Positions 44,419 through 53,230 of a stretch of 64,000 nt of DNA are shown here, piece by piece. This stretch comes from Flavobacterium undicola (lineage in GTDB: Bacteria > Bacteroidota > Bacteroidia > Flavobacteriales > Flavobacteriaceae). The stretch spans positions 1-64,000 of the forward strand of contig NZ_JAAAPM020000022.1 of NCBI RefSeq assembly GCF_009909155.2. Reading direction: 5' to 3'. Each line of letters begins with the position of its first letter. Position 1 is the stretch's first letter. Both the position numbers and the translations under genes were made by a program. The notes beneath the pieces are model-generated. The model had not been told where the DNA came from. It was given only the letters and a program-made list of their open reading frames with translations, and did no database searches.

Positions 44419-44949
44419 TTATTTAATGCTAAATAATCCCTCTGGTTTGTTTTCAATTGCATCAAAACGATCCGTACACTCTTTGATAATCGCTTTCGCC
44501 TCACTCAAATCTCCCCAACCTTCTACATCTACTTGTTTGTTTTCAAGATCTTTATATACTTGGAAGAAATGCTCAATTTCTTTTAATAAGTGTGGATTAA
44601 TATCTGACAAATCATTTAATGAATTCCAAATTGGATCTGAAACTGGTACACAAATAATTTTCTCATCTGGTCCTTTATCATCTGCCATGTGGAAAACCCC
44701 AATTGGTTTTACTTCTATAACACATCCAGGAAAAGTTGGTTCATTTATCAATACCAATACATCAAGAGGATCTCCGTCTAAAGCTAATGTTTCTGGAATA
44801 AACCCATAATCAGCCGGATACATCATTGAAGAGAATAACATTCTATCAAAACGCATTCTTTTAATTTCGAAATCGTACTCATACTTATTTCTACTTCCTC
44901 TTGGAATTTCGATTAAAACATCGAAAGTGTTTATTTTGTCTGCAGTCAT
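44419..44949 (-). CDS. ppa: inorganic pyrophosphatase, family I
   Basis: A 176-aa soluble enzyme that hydrolyses PPi to phosphate. DYGFIPETLALDGDPLDVLV (about residues 47-66) contains the metal-binding Asp set, with EIPRGSRNKYEYD before it and KPIGVFHMADDKGPDEKII after. Full length. Its own promoter is at 44985-44992 and it ends at the strong terminator. Standing next to hppA, it gives the cell a dissipative and an energy-saving route for PPi side by side. Confidence 0.97.
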   Translation of the reverse strand: MTADKINTFDVLIEIPRGSRNKYEYDFEIKRMRFDRMLFSSMMYPADYGFIPETLALDGDPLDVLVLINEPTFPGCVIEVKPIGVFHMADDKGPDEKIICVPVSDPIWNSLNDLSDINPHLLKEIEHFFQVYKDLENKQVDVEGWGDLSEAKAIIKECTDRFDAIENKPEGLFSIK

Positions 44950-44984
44950 TTTATTTATTGTCTTAAATTGAATTTATTTGGACA

Positions 44985-44992
44985 CAAAAGTA
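44985..44992 (-). promoter_or_regulatory. ppa promoter -7 element
   Basis: TACTTTTG on the minus strand matches TAnnTTTG, about 35 bp before the ppa start. Confidence 0.6.
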
Positions 44993-45041
44993 ATTTAAAT
45001 CCTTATTTATAGCAAAACATTTGTTTTAGATTTCATCATTT

Positions 45042-47531
45042 TTAGAAATAAAAACCAAATGAACCTTTCACTGAAAACTTCTGTGCATCTGGAGTGCTTA
45101 AATAATTTCCTCTCCAGGTAAAATCGATTCGGAATACCTTAAAAATATTCCCAATTCCGGCACTGTATTCCCAATAAACATCTTCCGGGGCAGTATAAAT
45201 CAATCCCGAAGCATTGATGGCTTTACTCGCATTCGAAACAGTTCCATAAACCCCTCTTGCTCCCACAATTTCCCGCCAATTTAATTTTCTCATAAAAGGA
45301 ATTCTTGAGAATAAACGTCCTCCAAAATTATGCTCCCATTGTAGCGTAGCATATTGATCAGCAACAAACTCATAAAAATTAAGATTGCTAAAGGTGTTAT
45401 CTATAGAAGAATAAGATTGATTCCCGGGAATCACACTCATTAAACCTAACGGAATGATACCAAAAGTTTTTCCTACTTCTAAAACAACATTGGAACGCCC
45501 TAAAGGCCCAATAATAACAGGTTGTTTATAGTACAATTGTAGCTTATCATAATCAAAATCACTATCCAACAAACCTTTAAAACCATGACTATAATTAACA
45601 TAAAAACGGCTAAAAGGACTATCAACAGTGTTTCTTTCCACTCCGTAACCAATCATTTTTCGTTTAGGAGTTAACTCTACTTGAAGATTAACTTCTGATT
45701 GTTTTACTTCGCTTCTGGTAGTTGTTTGCGTTGCATCAGTATAATAATCCAAACTAAAGACGTCTGATGCTGATTCCAGTGTTCTATAGGAGAATCCCAC
45801 CTGAAACATCAAGTTTTTTACCGGTTCCATTTCGACAGCCAGATTGGACAAATTAATATTCGTCAACTTCCCATTACTACTAGTTGAAAACAATGAAGAC
45901 GAAGCAAAACTCCTGCCTAAAACATCGTTTGTTGTTGTTAAGCTGGCACCTATTTGCTCCACATCTCTCCTATTTCCTCCTGAAATAATGATTCGATTTT
46001 TCTTATCAACCATCCATTTACCTGACAAACCATATTTGAACTTATTATCATCAAAACCATAAGCAGTATACCCTTGAAGACGCCAAGGATCATTAGGCCC
46101 AAAATAAGTCCTTCCTCCTGTTCTAATTCGGATTCCTTCCACTTGATTGTATCCAAAAGTGGAAAATATAGGTCCATAATCAAAATGACCAAACTGAACA
46201 TAACCACTTCCCAGAATAGAAACTAAGTTATACAATTGCCTAAATTTCTTGACTGTTTGCAAGGTATCGAGCATTTTATAAACACCTTTCTCGTCTTTAT
46301 TTAAATTCTCGAATCGATTATCTTCCCAGTATTTGTCTGATTTATTATAAACTTCATTGTCTATATAATTGACTTCATCTTTATAAAAAGCAGCTGGTTT
46401 TTCGACATTAAACTTATGATTTTGATATAAGGTGGTACGTTTTCCATAAACTCCTTTGGATTCGTCTTTTTTATTCAAAGCAAAATCCGACATCATATAA
46501 TCACGGGTAAGCAGGAAAACAGAATCGTTTTCTACCTCAAATTCCTGTTCGATATAAATGTCTTTTACCCAGTTAATATTGGCACTTTTAGTCACGGCCA
46601 TATTAATTTTTTTGATAGCAAAAGTGGTATCGTTTACCCAAAAATCACCTTTAAAAGTCAATTCGTTTTTACGTCTTGGATAAAACAAAATGTTATAACA
46701 CCATTTTTTATCAATAAAAGCACTATCTCTAAGAATGTAATTATAAACATCAATCCCTGTTTTTGACAATGGACTGGTAAAACTTTTATCAAAAAAAGTA
46801 AGGTGATTATTGTAAATATCATAATCAGAATACAAGTCTTTTACAAAAGATAAAATTTGCTGATTATCACTAAATCCAGAATTCTTATTGGCTTTTAGCT
46901 TCTCTTTTACTTTCTTCAATTTATTATTTCCATAAACATCCGATAAAGATTCATTTATAAAAATAGGCAGATAGGTTTTTCCCGTAACTCTTGACGTATC
47001 GATATGCTTAAAAACAAACTCCATTCCTTTGAAGAGTTTCTTTTTCATAAAAGCACTATCAATAGTATTCATATCGAATTCTACTTTTTCGTACTTCTCC
47101 ATTTGGTATTGATCAAACAGGTAAAGTCCGTTTTTTCGTTTTCTTTCCCAAATTTTTCTAAGAATATCCAATGCAGGATTTTTCTTTTTTGATGTTTTTC
47201 CGGTATAAATAACCACCTCTTTTAGCACTTCGACTTCTTTAAGCAGCACCTTAAAATTATAATTAACCGTTTTCTCTAATGTAACTTCCCTATCCGAAAA
47301 ACCTACCGAAGTAACTATTAAAGTAGTGTAAGTATTAGGAGATTCTATATAAAAACGTCCGTCTTCATTAGACATCGTACCTGTATTCGAACCTTTTAAA
47401 ACAATATTAGCAAAAGGAACTGGTTGATTTGATTTATCTACCACTATACCACTCACTTTTGTTTGAGCAAAAAGTGTTGTAAAGACAGACAATATAAAAA
47501 ACAGAGCTAAAAATAGGTACTTCTTATTCAT
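45042..47531 (-). CDS. DUF5686 outer-membrane protein with CarboxypepD_reg-like N-terminus
   Basis: An 829-aa protein. Signal peptide (about residues 1-22, ending TLFAQ), then a carboxypeptidase-regulatory-like beta domain with NQPVPFANIVLKGSNTGTMS (about 36-55), then the long DUF5686 region ending in repeated beta strands and a terminal KGSFGFYF. This layout suggests an outer-membrane beta-barrel with a periplasmic N-terminal domain. Function is unknown, though the family is near-universal in the phylum. Monocistronic, next to the pdhB terminator. Confidence 0.9.
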   Translation of the reverse strand: MNKKYLFLALFFILSVFTTLFAQTKVSGIVVDKSNQPVPFANIVLKGSNTGTMSNEDGRFYIESPNTYTTLIVTSVGFSDREVTLEKTVNYNFKVLLKEVEVLKEVVIYTGKTSKKKNPALDILRKIWERKRKNGLYLFDQYQMEKYEKVEFDMNTIDSAFMKKKLFKGMEFVFKHIDTSRVTGKTYLPIFINESLSDVYGNNKLKKVKEKLKANKNSGFSDNQQILSFVKDLYSDYDIYNNHLTFFDKSFTSPLSKTGIDVYNYILRDSAFIDKKWCYNILFYPRRKNELTFKGDFWVNDTTFAIKKINMAVTKSANINWVKDIYIEQEFEVENDSVFLLTRDYMMSDFALNKKDESKGVYGKRTTLYQNHKFNVEKPAAFYKDEVNYIDNEVYNKSDKYWEDNRFENLNKDEKGVYKMLDTLQTVKKFRQLYNLVSILGSGYVQFGHFDYGPIFSTFGYNQVEGIRIRTGGRTYFGPNDPWRLQGYTAYGFDDNKFKYGLSGKWMVDKKNRIIISGGNRRDVEQIGASLTTTNDVLGRSFASSSLFSTSSNGKLTNINLSNLAVEMEPVKNLMFQVGFSYRTLESASDVFSLDYYTDATQTTTRSEVKQSEVNLQVELTPKRKMIGYGVERNTVDSPFSRFYVNYSHGFKGLLDSDFDYDKLQLYYKQPVIIGPLGRSNVVLEVGKTFGIIPLGLMSVIPGNQSYSSIDNTFSNLNFYEFVADQYATLQWEHNFGGRLFSRIPFMRKLNWREIVGARGVYGTVSNASKAINASGLIYTAPEDVYWEYSAGIGNIFKVFRIDFTWRGNYLSTPDAQKFSVKGSFGFYF

Positions 47532-47542
47532 ATAGTAGATTT

Positions 47543-47579
47543 AAAAAAAAAGCTTCATCAAACTAACGTAAGATGAAGC
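47543..47579 (-). terminator. pdhB terminator
   Basis: On the minus strand GCTTCATC (47579-47572) pairs with GATGAAGC (47559-47552), followed by nine T's. Confidence 0.88.
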
Positions 47580-47600
47580 CCTAATAGTATTTATTATGTA

Positions 47601-48578
47601 TTATTTATACAATACTTTCTTTACTGCTTTTACAACATCAGCTGCATTTGGCAACCAATCTTTCAATAATACAGGAGAATAAGGTGCTGGAGCATCAGCA
47701 GTTGTAATTCTTTGAATTGGTGCATCAAGGAAATCAAATGCCTGTTCTTGAACAATATAAGTAATCTCAGAAGAAATACTTGCAAATGGCCAAGCTTCCT
47801 CAAGAATTACCAAACGGTTTGTTTTTTTAACTGATTTTAAAATCGCTTCATTATCCATTGGACGAACCGTTCTCAAATCGATAACTTCACAAGAAATTCC
47901 TTCCTTAGCTAATTCATCAGCAGCAATAAAAGCTTCTTTGATAATTTTTCCAAAAGAAACAATTGTTACATCAGTTCCTTCTCTTTTAATATCAGCAACT
48001 CCAATTGGAATAGTATATTCACCTTCTGGAACTTCTCCTTTGTCACCATACATTTGCTCTGATTCCATAAAAATCACAGGATCATTATCACGAATAGCTG
48101 ATTTCAAAAGTCCTTTAGCATCGTAAGGAGTTGAAGGAACGATAACTTTTAAACCTGGAGTGTTAGCAAACCAGTTTTCTAAAGCTTGAGAGTGTGTAGC
48201 TCCTAATTGCCCTGCAGAAGCAGTTGGTCCACGAAAAACGATAGGCACATTAAATTGTCCTCCTGTCATTTGACGCATTTTAGCAGCGTTATTTATAATT
48301 TGATCAATACCAACTAAACAGAAGTTGAAAGTCATATATTCTACAATAGGACGACATCCGTTCATTGCTGAACCTACTGCAATTCCTGTAAAACCAAGCT
48401 CAGCAATTGGAGTATCGATTACTCTTTTTTCGCCAAATTCAGCTAGCATTCCTTTTGAAGCTTTGTATGCTCCATTGTATTCTGCAACTTCTTCGCCCAT
48501 TAAATATATGGATTCATCGTGACGCATTTCTTCGCTCATCGCTTCGCAAATGGCCTCTCTAAATTGTATTGTTCTCAT
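47601..48578 (-). CDS. pdhB: pyruvate dehydrogenase E1 component, beta subunit
   Basis: About 325 aa from ATG 48578; a start at 48632 is excluded because the -7 promoter element lies between. MRTIQFREAICEAMSEEMRH opens the protein. MGEEVAEYNGAYKASKGMLA and GATHSQALENWFANTPGLKV are E1-beta hallmarks, and the C-terminal transketolase domain has EVIDLRTVRPMD. With E1-alpha and E2 encoded elsewhere it converts pyruvate to acetyl-CoA. No pdhA or E2 gene is adjacent in this window, so the complex genes are dispersed. Confidence 0.95.
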   Translation of the reverse strand: MRTIQFREAICEAMSEEMRHDESIYLMGEEVAEYNGAYKASKGMLAEFGEKRVIDTPIAELGFTGIAVGSAMNGCRPIVEYMTFNFCLVGIDQIINNAAKMRQMTGGQFNVPIVFRGPTASAGQLGATHSQALENWFANTPGLKVIVPSTPYDAKGLLKSAIRDNDPVIFMESEQMYGDKGEVPEGEYTIPIGVADIKREGTDVTIVSFGKIIKEAFIAADELAKEGISCEVIDLRTVRPMDNEAILKSVKKTNRLVILEEAWPFASISSEITYIVQEQAFDFLDAPIQRITTADAPAPYSPVLLKDWLPNAADVVKAVKKVLYK

Positions 48579-48609
48579 ATTTATATTGTATGTTGAATTT
48601 TCTGAAGAG

Positions 48610-48617
48610 CAAAAATA
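48610..48617 (-). promoter_or_regulatory. pdhB promoter -7 element
   Basis: TATTTTTG on the minus strand matches TAnnTTTG, about 30 bp before the chosen pdhB start. Confidence 0.6.
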
Positions 48618-48799
48618 AATATTTAAAACCATTTAAAGCACAATTTAGCTTAAATAATCCGTCCTAAATTCTAACATCTTACCATCGGTATGTGAATATA
48701 TCGTATTTCCACTCTTATTTTACCAATATTAAACAAACAAAAACTATTTAGTATCATCGGTAAGTAGGTATTGATAACTAATTATTCGAAATATTATTC

Positions 48800-48807
48800 T
48801 AATTTTG
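48800..48807 (+). promoter_or_regulatory. etfB promoter -7 element
   Basis: TAATTTTG matches TAnnTTTG, 36 bp before ATG 48843. Upstream, CATCGGTA occurs twice in direct orientation (48683-48690 and 48755-48762), possibly operator half-sites. Confidence 0.55.
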
Positions 48808-48842
48808 TAACTCAATCTACGAAATTTATAAAATATCCAAAC

Positions 48843-49589
48843 ATGAAAATACTAGTTTGCATCAGTCATGTTCCTGATACTACCTCAAAAATTAACTTTA
48901 CTAATGGTGATACCGAATTTGATACTAACGGCGTACAATATGTAATCAATCCTAATGACGAATTTGGATTAACACGTGCCATTTGGTTCCAAGAACAACA
49001 AGGCGCTACTGTAACTGTAGTAAACGTAGGTGGTCCGGAAACCGAACCTACATTAAGAAAAGCTTTGGCCATTGGAGCAAACGAAGCCATTCGTATCAAT
49101 GCCACTCCTACTGACGGATTTTTTGTTGCCAAACAATTAGCCGAAGTAATAAAAACAGGAACTTACGATTTAGTCATTGCCGGAAAAGAATCTTTAGATT
49201 ACAACGGAGGAATGGTTCCTGGAATGATTGCCGGTATTTTAGGATACAACTTCCTGAATTCTTGTATTAACATTACTGTTGAGGGTACAAACGTAAAAGC
49301 AGTTCGCGAAATTGACGGAGGAAAAGAAACGATCTCTACTTCATTACCATTAATTATTGGTGGTCAAAAAGGACTTGTAGAAGAAAAAGATTTGCGTATT
49401 CCAAACATGAGAGGAATTATGACTGCCAGAACAAAAGTATTAAACGTTGTTGAACCAATTGACGTTGCAATAAATACAAAAGCAGTAAAATTTGAAAAAC
49501 CTGCTCCAAAATCAGCAATAAAAATGATTTCTCCAGATAATTTAGACGAATTAATTAATTTGTTGCACAACGAGGCTAAAGTAATTTAA
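48843..49589 (+). CDS. etfB: electron transfer flavoprotein, beta subunit
   Basis: About 248 aa from ATG 48843 (MKILVCISHVPDTTSKINF); an upstream TTG at 48771 precedes the promoter and is rejected. It binds AMP and pairs with EtfA to pass electrons from acyl-CoA dehydrogenases to the quinone pool. NPNDEFGLTRAIW, GKESLDYNGGMVPGM and PLIIGGQKGLVEEKDLRIPN are family phrases. It is followed by a 120-bp gap with GC-rich repeats, then etfA. Confidence 0.95.
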   Translation: MKILVCISHVPDTTSKINFTNGDTEFDTNGVQYVINPNDEFGLTRAIWFQEQQGATVTVVNVGGPETEPTLRKALAIGANEAIRINATPTDGFFVAKQLAEVIKTGTYDLVIAGKESLDYNGGMVPGMIAGILGYNFLNSCINITVEGTNVKAVREIDGGKETISTSLPLIIGGQKGLVEEKDLRIPNMRGIMTARTKVLNVVEPIDVAINTKAVKFEKPAPKSAIKMISPDNLDELINLLHNEAKVI

Positions 49590-49590
49590 T

Positions 49591-49690
49591 CCTCCCCTAA
49601 CCCCTCCGAAGGAGGGGGAATTAGAAAACAAATAAAACAACAACAATCTCGTCCTTGCTCCCTCTCCTTTGGAGAGGGCTGGGGAGAGGA
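49591..49690. repeat. GC-rich double hairpin repeat between etfB and etfA
   Basis: Two hairpins stand out in AT-rich surroundings. The first is CCCCTCC-GAA-GGAGGGG (49601-49617). The second is CCCTCTCC-TTT-GGAGAGGG (49660-49678), extended by CTGGGGAGAGG. The outer parts (CCTCCCCTAACCCCTCC, and GGGCTGGGGAGAGG) can also pair with each other imperfectly, making a composite inverted repeat of about 100 bp. The first hairpin closely matches that at 35595-35611. It is probably a dispersed repeat that has entered the operon and may attenuate etfA. Confidence 0.7.
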
Positions 49691-49709
49691 TCTAAAATCT
49701 AAAATCATC

Positions 49710-50678
49710 ATGTCAATATTAATATATGCCGAGTCAGCCGAAGGGAAATTTAAAAAAGTAGCATTCGAAATTGCTTCTTACGCAAAAAAAGTAGCTGAAT
49801 CTCTAGGAACGACCGTAACTGCCTTAACTATAAACACTGAAAACGTTTCTGAATTATCAAAATACGGAGTCGATAAAGTATTAAAAGTAAACAACGACAA
49901 GCTAGCCGGATTTAATGCCAAAGCTTATGCTGACGTTATCAAACAAGCAGCTCAACAAGAAAATACAAAACTAGTTATCTTATCTTCCAGCACAGACAGT
50001 ATTTATCTTTCTTCGCTGGTAGCGGTAAACTTAGAAGCTGGTTTTGCATCAAACGTAGTAGGATTACCGGTAAGCACGGCTCCTTTTCAAGTAAAAAGAA
50101 ATGCTTTTTCAAACAAAGCTTTCAACATAACCGAAATCAATACCGACATAAAAGTAATTGGCTTAGCTAAAAACTCTTATGGTCTTTTCGAAAACGCATC
50201 AACTCTAGCAGAAGAAGCCTTCAACCCAAGCATTGGAGACAATGATTTTGGAATAAAAGTAGAATCAGTTGAGAAATCTTCAGGAAAAGTATCTATTGCC
50301 GATGCTGATATTGTAGTTTCTGGCGGACGCGGATTAAAAGGTCCTGAAAACTGGAATTTAATTGAAGATTTAGCTGCCGTTTTAGGAGCTGCAACAGCTT
50401 GTTCTAAACCAGTTTCTGACTTAGGTTGGAGACCACACGCTGAACACGTAGGTCAAACAGGAAAACCAGTAGCTACAAACCTATACATTGCAATAGGAAT
50501 TTCTGGTGCTATTCAACACATTGCCGGAATCAATGCTTCAAAAGTAAAAGTGGTTATCAATACTGACCCTGAAGCTCCTTTCTTTAAAGTAGCCGATTAC
50601 GGAATTGTAGGTGATGCTTTTGATGTTGTACCAAGATTAATCGAAAAACTAAAAGTATTTAAGGCGCAAAACGCATAA
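49710..50678 (+). CDS. etfA: electron transfer flavoprotein, alpha subunit
   Basis: A 322-aa FAD-binding partner of EtfB. The C-terminal FAD domain is clear: SGGRGLKGPENWNLIEDLAA (about residues 205-224), SKPVSDLGWRPHAEHVGQTG, and YIAIGISGAIQHIAGI. The N-terminal domain opens MSILIYAESAEGKFKKVAFE. It begins 120 bp after etfB, with the GC-rich repeat in between; no separate promoter is evident, so it presumably depends on read-through. Confidence 0.95.
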   Translation: MSILIYAESAEGKFKKVAFEIASYAKKVAESLGTTVTALTINTENVSELSKYGVDKVLKVNNDKLAGFNAKAYADVIKQAAQQENTKLVILSSSTDSIYLSSLVAVNLEAGFASNVVGLPVSTAPFQVKRNAFSNKAFNITEINTDIKVIGLAKNSYGLFENASTLAEEAFNPSIGDNDFGIKVESVEKSSGKVSIADADIVVSGGRGLKGPENWNLIEDLAAVLGAATACSKPVSDLGWRPHAEHVGQTGKPVATNLYIAIGISGAIQHIAGINASKVKVVINTDPEAPFFKVADYGIVGDAFDVVPRLIEKLKVFKAQNA

Positions 50679-50703
50679 TTTAAATGCTTATAAAAATATC
50701 TGT

Positions 50704-50747
50704 CCAATAAAATAAGATAATCGTATCTTTGCTTATTGGCAGATTTT
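50704..50747 (+). terminator. etfA terminator overlapping the next promoter
   Basis: A nested hairpin: CCAATAA (50704-50710) with TTATTGG (50733-50739), and inside it AAGATA-ATCG-TATCTT (50714-50729), followed by CAGATTTTTT. The promoter element TATCTTTG (50724-50731) for the bifunctional nuclease gene lies within the 3' arm. Confidence 0.65.
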
Positions 50748-50822
50748 TTAATTAATATTGCAACCTAATATTAGTTTAAAAGAATCCAAAAATTAAAAAA
50801 CTACATTTTCATTTCAACAATT

Positions 50823-51443
50823 ATGAGCTTAGTCAAATTATCCATAAAAGGAATTTCATATAGCCAAACACAAAATGGAGCCTACGCTTTGATTTTGAAT
50901 GAAGTAGACGGCGAAAGAAAACTACCTATAGTCATAGGAGCTTTCGAAGCCCAATCCATTGCTATTGCATTAGAAAAAGAAATAAAACCACCGCGTCCAT
51001 TAACTCATGATTTGTTCAAAAATTTTGCAGAACGATTTGATATCGTTGTCAAACAAGTCATTATCCACAAACTAGTTGACGGCGTATTTTACTCCAGTAT
51101 CATTTGTGAAAGGGACAAAATAGAAGAAATAATAGACGCCAGAACTTCTGATGCTATCGCATTAGCCCTGCGTTTTAATGCTCCTATTTTTACCTATAAA
51201 AACATTCTGGATAAAGCAGGTATTTACCTAAAAACAAATCCATCAGAATCTGACACAGAAAATCAGCCGATAGATGATATTATTTCGAATCCAGAATCTT
51301 TTACTGCCGAAGCCGAAAGCGGTCGTGCTTATATAAAATACAGCCTTCAAGAATTAAATGATTTATTAATTCAGGCAGTAGAACAAGAAGATTACGAAAA
51401 AGCAGCTAAAATAAGAGACGAAATTTCAAAAAGAGAATCTTAG
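50823..51443 (+). CDS. bifunctional nuclease family protein (DUF151) with UvrB/C motif
   Basis: A 206-aa protein. The DUF151 bifunctional nuclease domain covers about residues 1-135: LPIVIGAFEAQSIAIALEK, RPLTHDLFKNF and DARTSDAIALALRFNAPIF. A linker leads to a C-terminal UvrB/UvrC-type motif, YSLQELNDLLIQAVEQEDYE followed by KAAKIRDEISKRE, a short helical hairpin for protein contact. Plant and Thermotoga relatives cut DNA or RNA; the bacterial role is not defined. It has its own promoter within the preceding hairpin. Confidence 0.93.
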   Translation: MSLVKLSIKGISYSQTQNGAYALILNEVDGERKLPIVIGAFEAQSIAIALEKEIKPPRPLTHDLFKNFAERFDIVVKQVIIHKLVDGVFYSSIICERDKIEEIIDARTSDAIALALRFNAPIFTYKNILDKAGIYLKTNPSESDTENQPIDDIISNPESFTAEAESGRAYIKYSLQELNDLLIQAVEQEDYEKAAKIRDEISKRES

Positions 51444-51506
51444 TTCAATCCTTAGTTTGGCTATTTGTTAATTAGCAATAACCAAATACAAAAATTACCA
51501 TATTCA

Positions 51507-52331
51507 ATGAAGCAATATCTAGATTTAGTACAACACGTTATGGAAAACGGCTGCCAAAAAGGTGACCGAACTGGAACTGGAACTAAAAGTGTTTTTGGTT
51601 ACCAAATGCGTTTTGATTTAAGTGAAGGTTTTCCAATGGTTACCACTAAAAAACTACATCTTAAATCTATTATTTACGAATTGCTATGGTTTTTAAAAGG
51701 TGAAACTAATATTAGTTATCTAAAAGAGAATGGAGTAAAAATTTGGGATGCCTGGGCAGATGGAAATGGCGATTTAGGCCCCGTTTATGGGCATCAATGG
51801 CGCAACTGGAATAGCGAAGAAATCGATCAGATTTCTGATTTAATCAAAGAATTAAAAACCAATCCTAATAGCCGCAGAATGCTAGTTTCGGCATGGAATC
51901 CTTCGGTTTTACCAGATACTACAAAGTCATTTGAAGAAAACGTAGCCAATAACAAAGCTGCGCTGCCTCCATGTCATGCTTTCTTTCAATTCTATGTAGC
52001 CGACGGAAAACTGTCATGCCAACTCTATCAAAGAAGTGCCGACATCTTTTTAGGTGTTCCATTCAACATTGCTTCTTACGCACTATTAACCATGATGATT
52101 GCACAAGTATGCGACTTAGAGCCTGGAGATTTCATCCATACTTTTGGTGACGCACACATTTACAACAATCATTTTGACCAAGTTCAATTGCAATTATCGC
52201 GCGAACCAAGACCATTACCAAAAATGATCTTAAATCCAGCGATAAAAAACATCTTCGATTTTGATTACAGCGATTTTACACTCGTAGGTTATGAACCACA
52301 CGAAAGTATAAAAGGAAGCGTAGCTGTTTAA
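51507..52331 (+). CDS. thyA: thymidylate synthase
   Basis: About 274 aa from ATG 51507 ([15 protein letters not shown]); a TTG start at 51465 is less likely. [20 protein letters not shown] binds dUMP phosphate, [11 protein letters not shown] has the nucleophilic Cys, and [19 protein letters not shown] and [12 protein letters not shown] are folate and substrate contacts. It methylates dUMP using methylene-tetrahydrofolate, yielding dihydrofolate that FolA, encoded 0.9 kb on, reduces again. Shares the stop region with a convergent terminator. Confidence 0.97.
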   Translation: MKQYLDLVQHVMENGCQKGDRTGTGTKSVFGYQMRFDLSEGFPMVTTKKLHLKSIIYELLWFLKGETNISYLKENGVKIWDAWADGNGDLGPVYGHQWRNWNSEEIDQISDLIKELKTNPNSRRMLVSAWNPSVLPDTTKSFEENVANNKAALPPCHAFFQFYVADGKLSCQLYQRSADIFLGVPFNIASYALLTMMIAQVCDLEPGDFIHTFGDAHIYNNHFDQVQLQLSREPRPLPKMILNPAIKNIFDFDYSDFTLVGYEPHESIKGSVAV

Positions 52332-52335
52332 ATTA

Positions 52336-52371
52336 TAAAAAAAGCGTTTTAGATTAAACCTCTAAAACGCT
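52336..52371 (-). terminator. terminator overlapping the stop of the CBM48 gene
   Basis: AGCGTTTTAGA (52343-52353) and TCTAAAACGCT (52361-52371) form an 11-bp stem; on the minus strand it is followed by seven T's. The 3' arm includes the last codons of the minus-strand gene. It probably also ends thyA transcription. Confidence 0.85.
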
Positions 52372-52650
52372 ATTTTCTGTACCTGCAAATTCATTCCATT
52401 TCAAAGAATCTGCTTCACTATCGTTGATATATTCTCCATCAACTAAGTATTTGAATTCGTAAGCAGCATCCTTATCTAAATCAAAAGTTCCTTTAAAGGT
52501 TCCATTTTTTAATTTACTTAAAGTACCTTCTTCAGCATTCCAATTGTTGAAATCACCAACAACAGCAACTTGAGCTGCTTCTTTAGCCTCAATAGAAAAT
52601 GTAACTTTACAAACTGGTTTTGACTTTATGAATTGTTTTTTAATCGACAT
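52354..52650 (-). CDS. isoamylase N-terminal / AMPK-type glycogen-binding domain protein
   Basis: About 98 aa from ATG 52650 (MSIKKQF); an ATG at 52680 would add ten residues. The whole protein is one CBM48-like early-set domain: VCKVTFSIEAKEAAQVAVVG, DFNNWNAEEGTLSKLKNGTF and YEFKYLVDGEYINDSEADS, with the aromatic residues that contact alpha-glucan. No catalytic domain is attached. It may bind glycogen or act as a regulatory module for another protein. Common in Bacteroidota. Confidence 0.88.
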   Translation of the reverse strand: MSIKKQFIKSKPVCKVTFSIEAKEAAQVAVVGDFNNWNAEEGTLSKLKNGTFKGTFDLDKDAAYEFKYLVDGEYINDSEADSLKWNEFAGTENSVLEV

Positions 52651-52887
52651 AACTATTTCATTTTTAGATTTATGAGACAAAGTAAATCAATTTATTCGAA
52701 GTTTAAATACCCAAAAGTAAGTTTTAGGATAATGCTTAATAAAATGTTAAAAACCAACCAATTCGTCAAATTTTGGAGGATTATATTTTCAAAAAACAAA
52801 AAAGGCCCAGACTTAATTCTAAAAATTCTTTACTACTAACAAGCATTTCCAAATTAAATTTTATCTTTATAAACAAAAAATTAACCT

Positions 52888-53223
52888 ATGAAAACCGAAC
52901 AACATGAATTATACGAATATGCCCGAAAACGTATAAAACAAAAAAGAATAGTTTATTTTCATTTCGTTTTATTGTTTTTAGCTAGCTTATTTCTATTTGT
53001 TTCTACTAAAGTTTTTCACTTTAACGAAGATGCAAATTGGCACATTTGGATAATTACAGCTTGGTTATTTATATTTATTTTACACTTTATCAAAGTTTTC
53101 ATAACCGATCGTTTCATGAATAAAAACTGGGAAAGAGAACAAATTGACCGATTGGTTGCATTGCAAGAAAAAAAAATAGCCGAACTAAGCAATCATATAA
53201 ACGAAGAACCTCCTACTAAATAA
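52888..53223 (+). CDS. 2TM-domain membrane protein
   Basis: A 111-aa protein with two transmembrane helices (about residues 22-41 and 52-70) separated by a short loop, and a charged C-terminal helix (WEREQIDRLVALQEKKIAEL). This is the 2TM domain family, of unknown function, often seen singly or attached to LytTR regulators. TATCTTTA at about 52862 is a near-match to the -7 consensus. Its stop is 7 bp before folA, so the two are co-transcribed. Confidence 0.85.
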   Translation: MKTEQHELYEYARKRIKQKRIVYFHFVLLFLASLFLFVSTKVFHFNEDANWHIWIITAWLFIFILHFIKVFITDRFMNKNWEREQIDRLVALQEKKIAELSNHINEEPPTK

Positions 53224-53230
53224 AACAATA

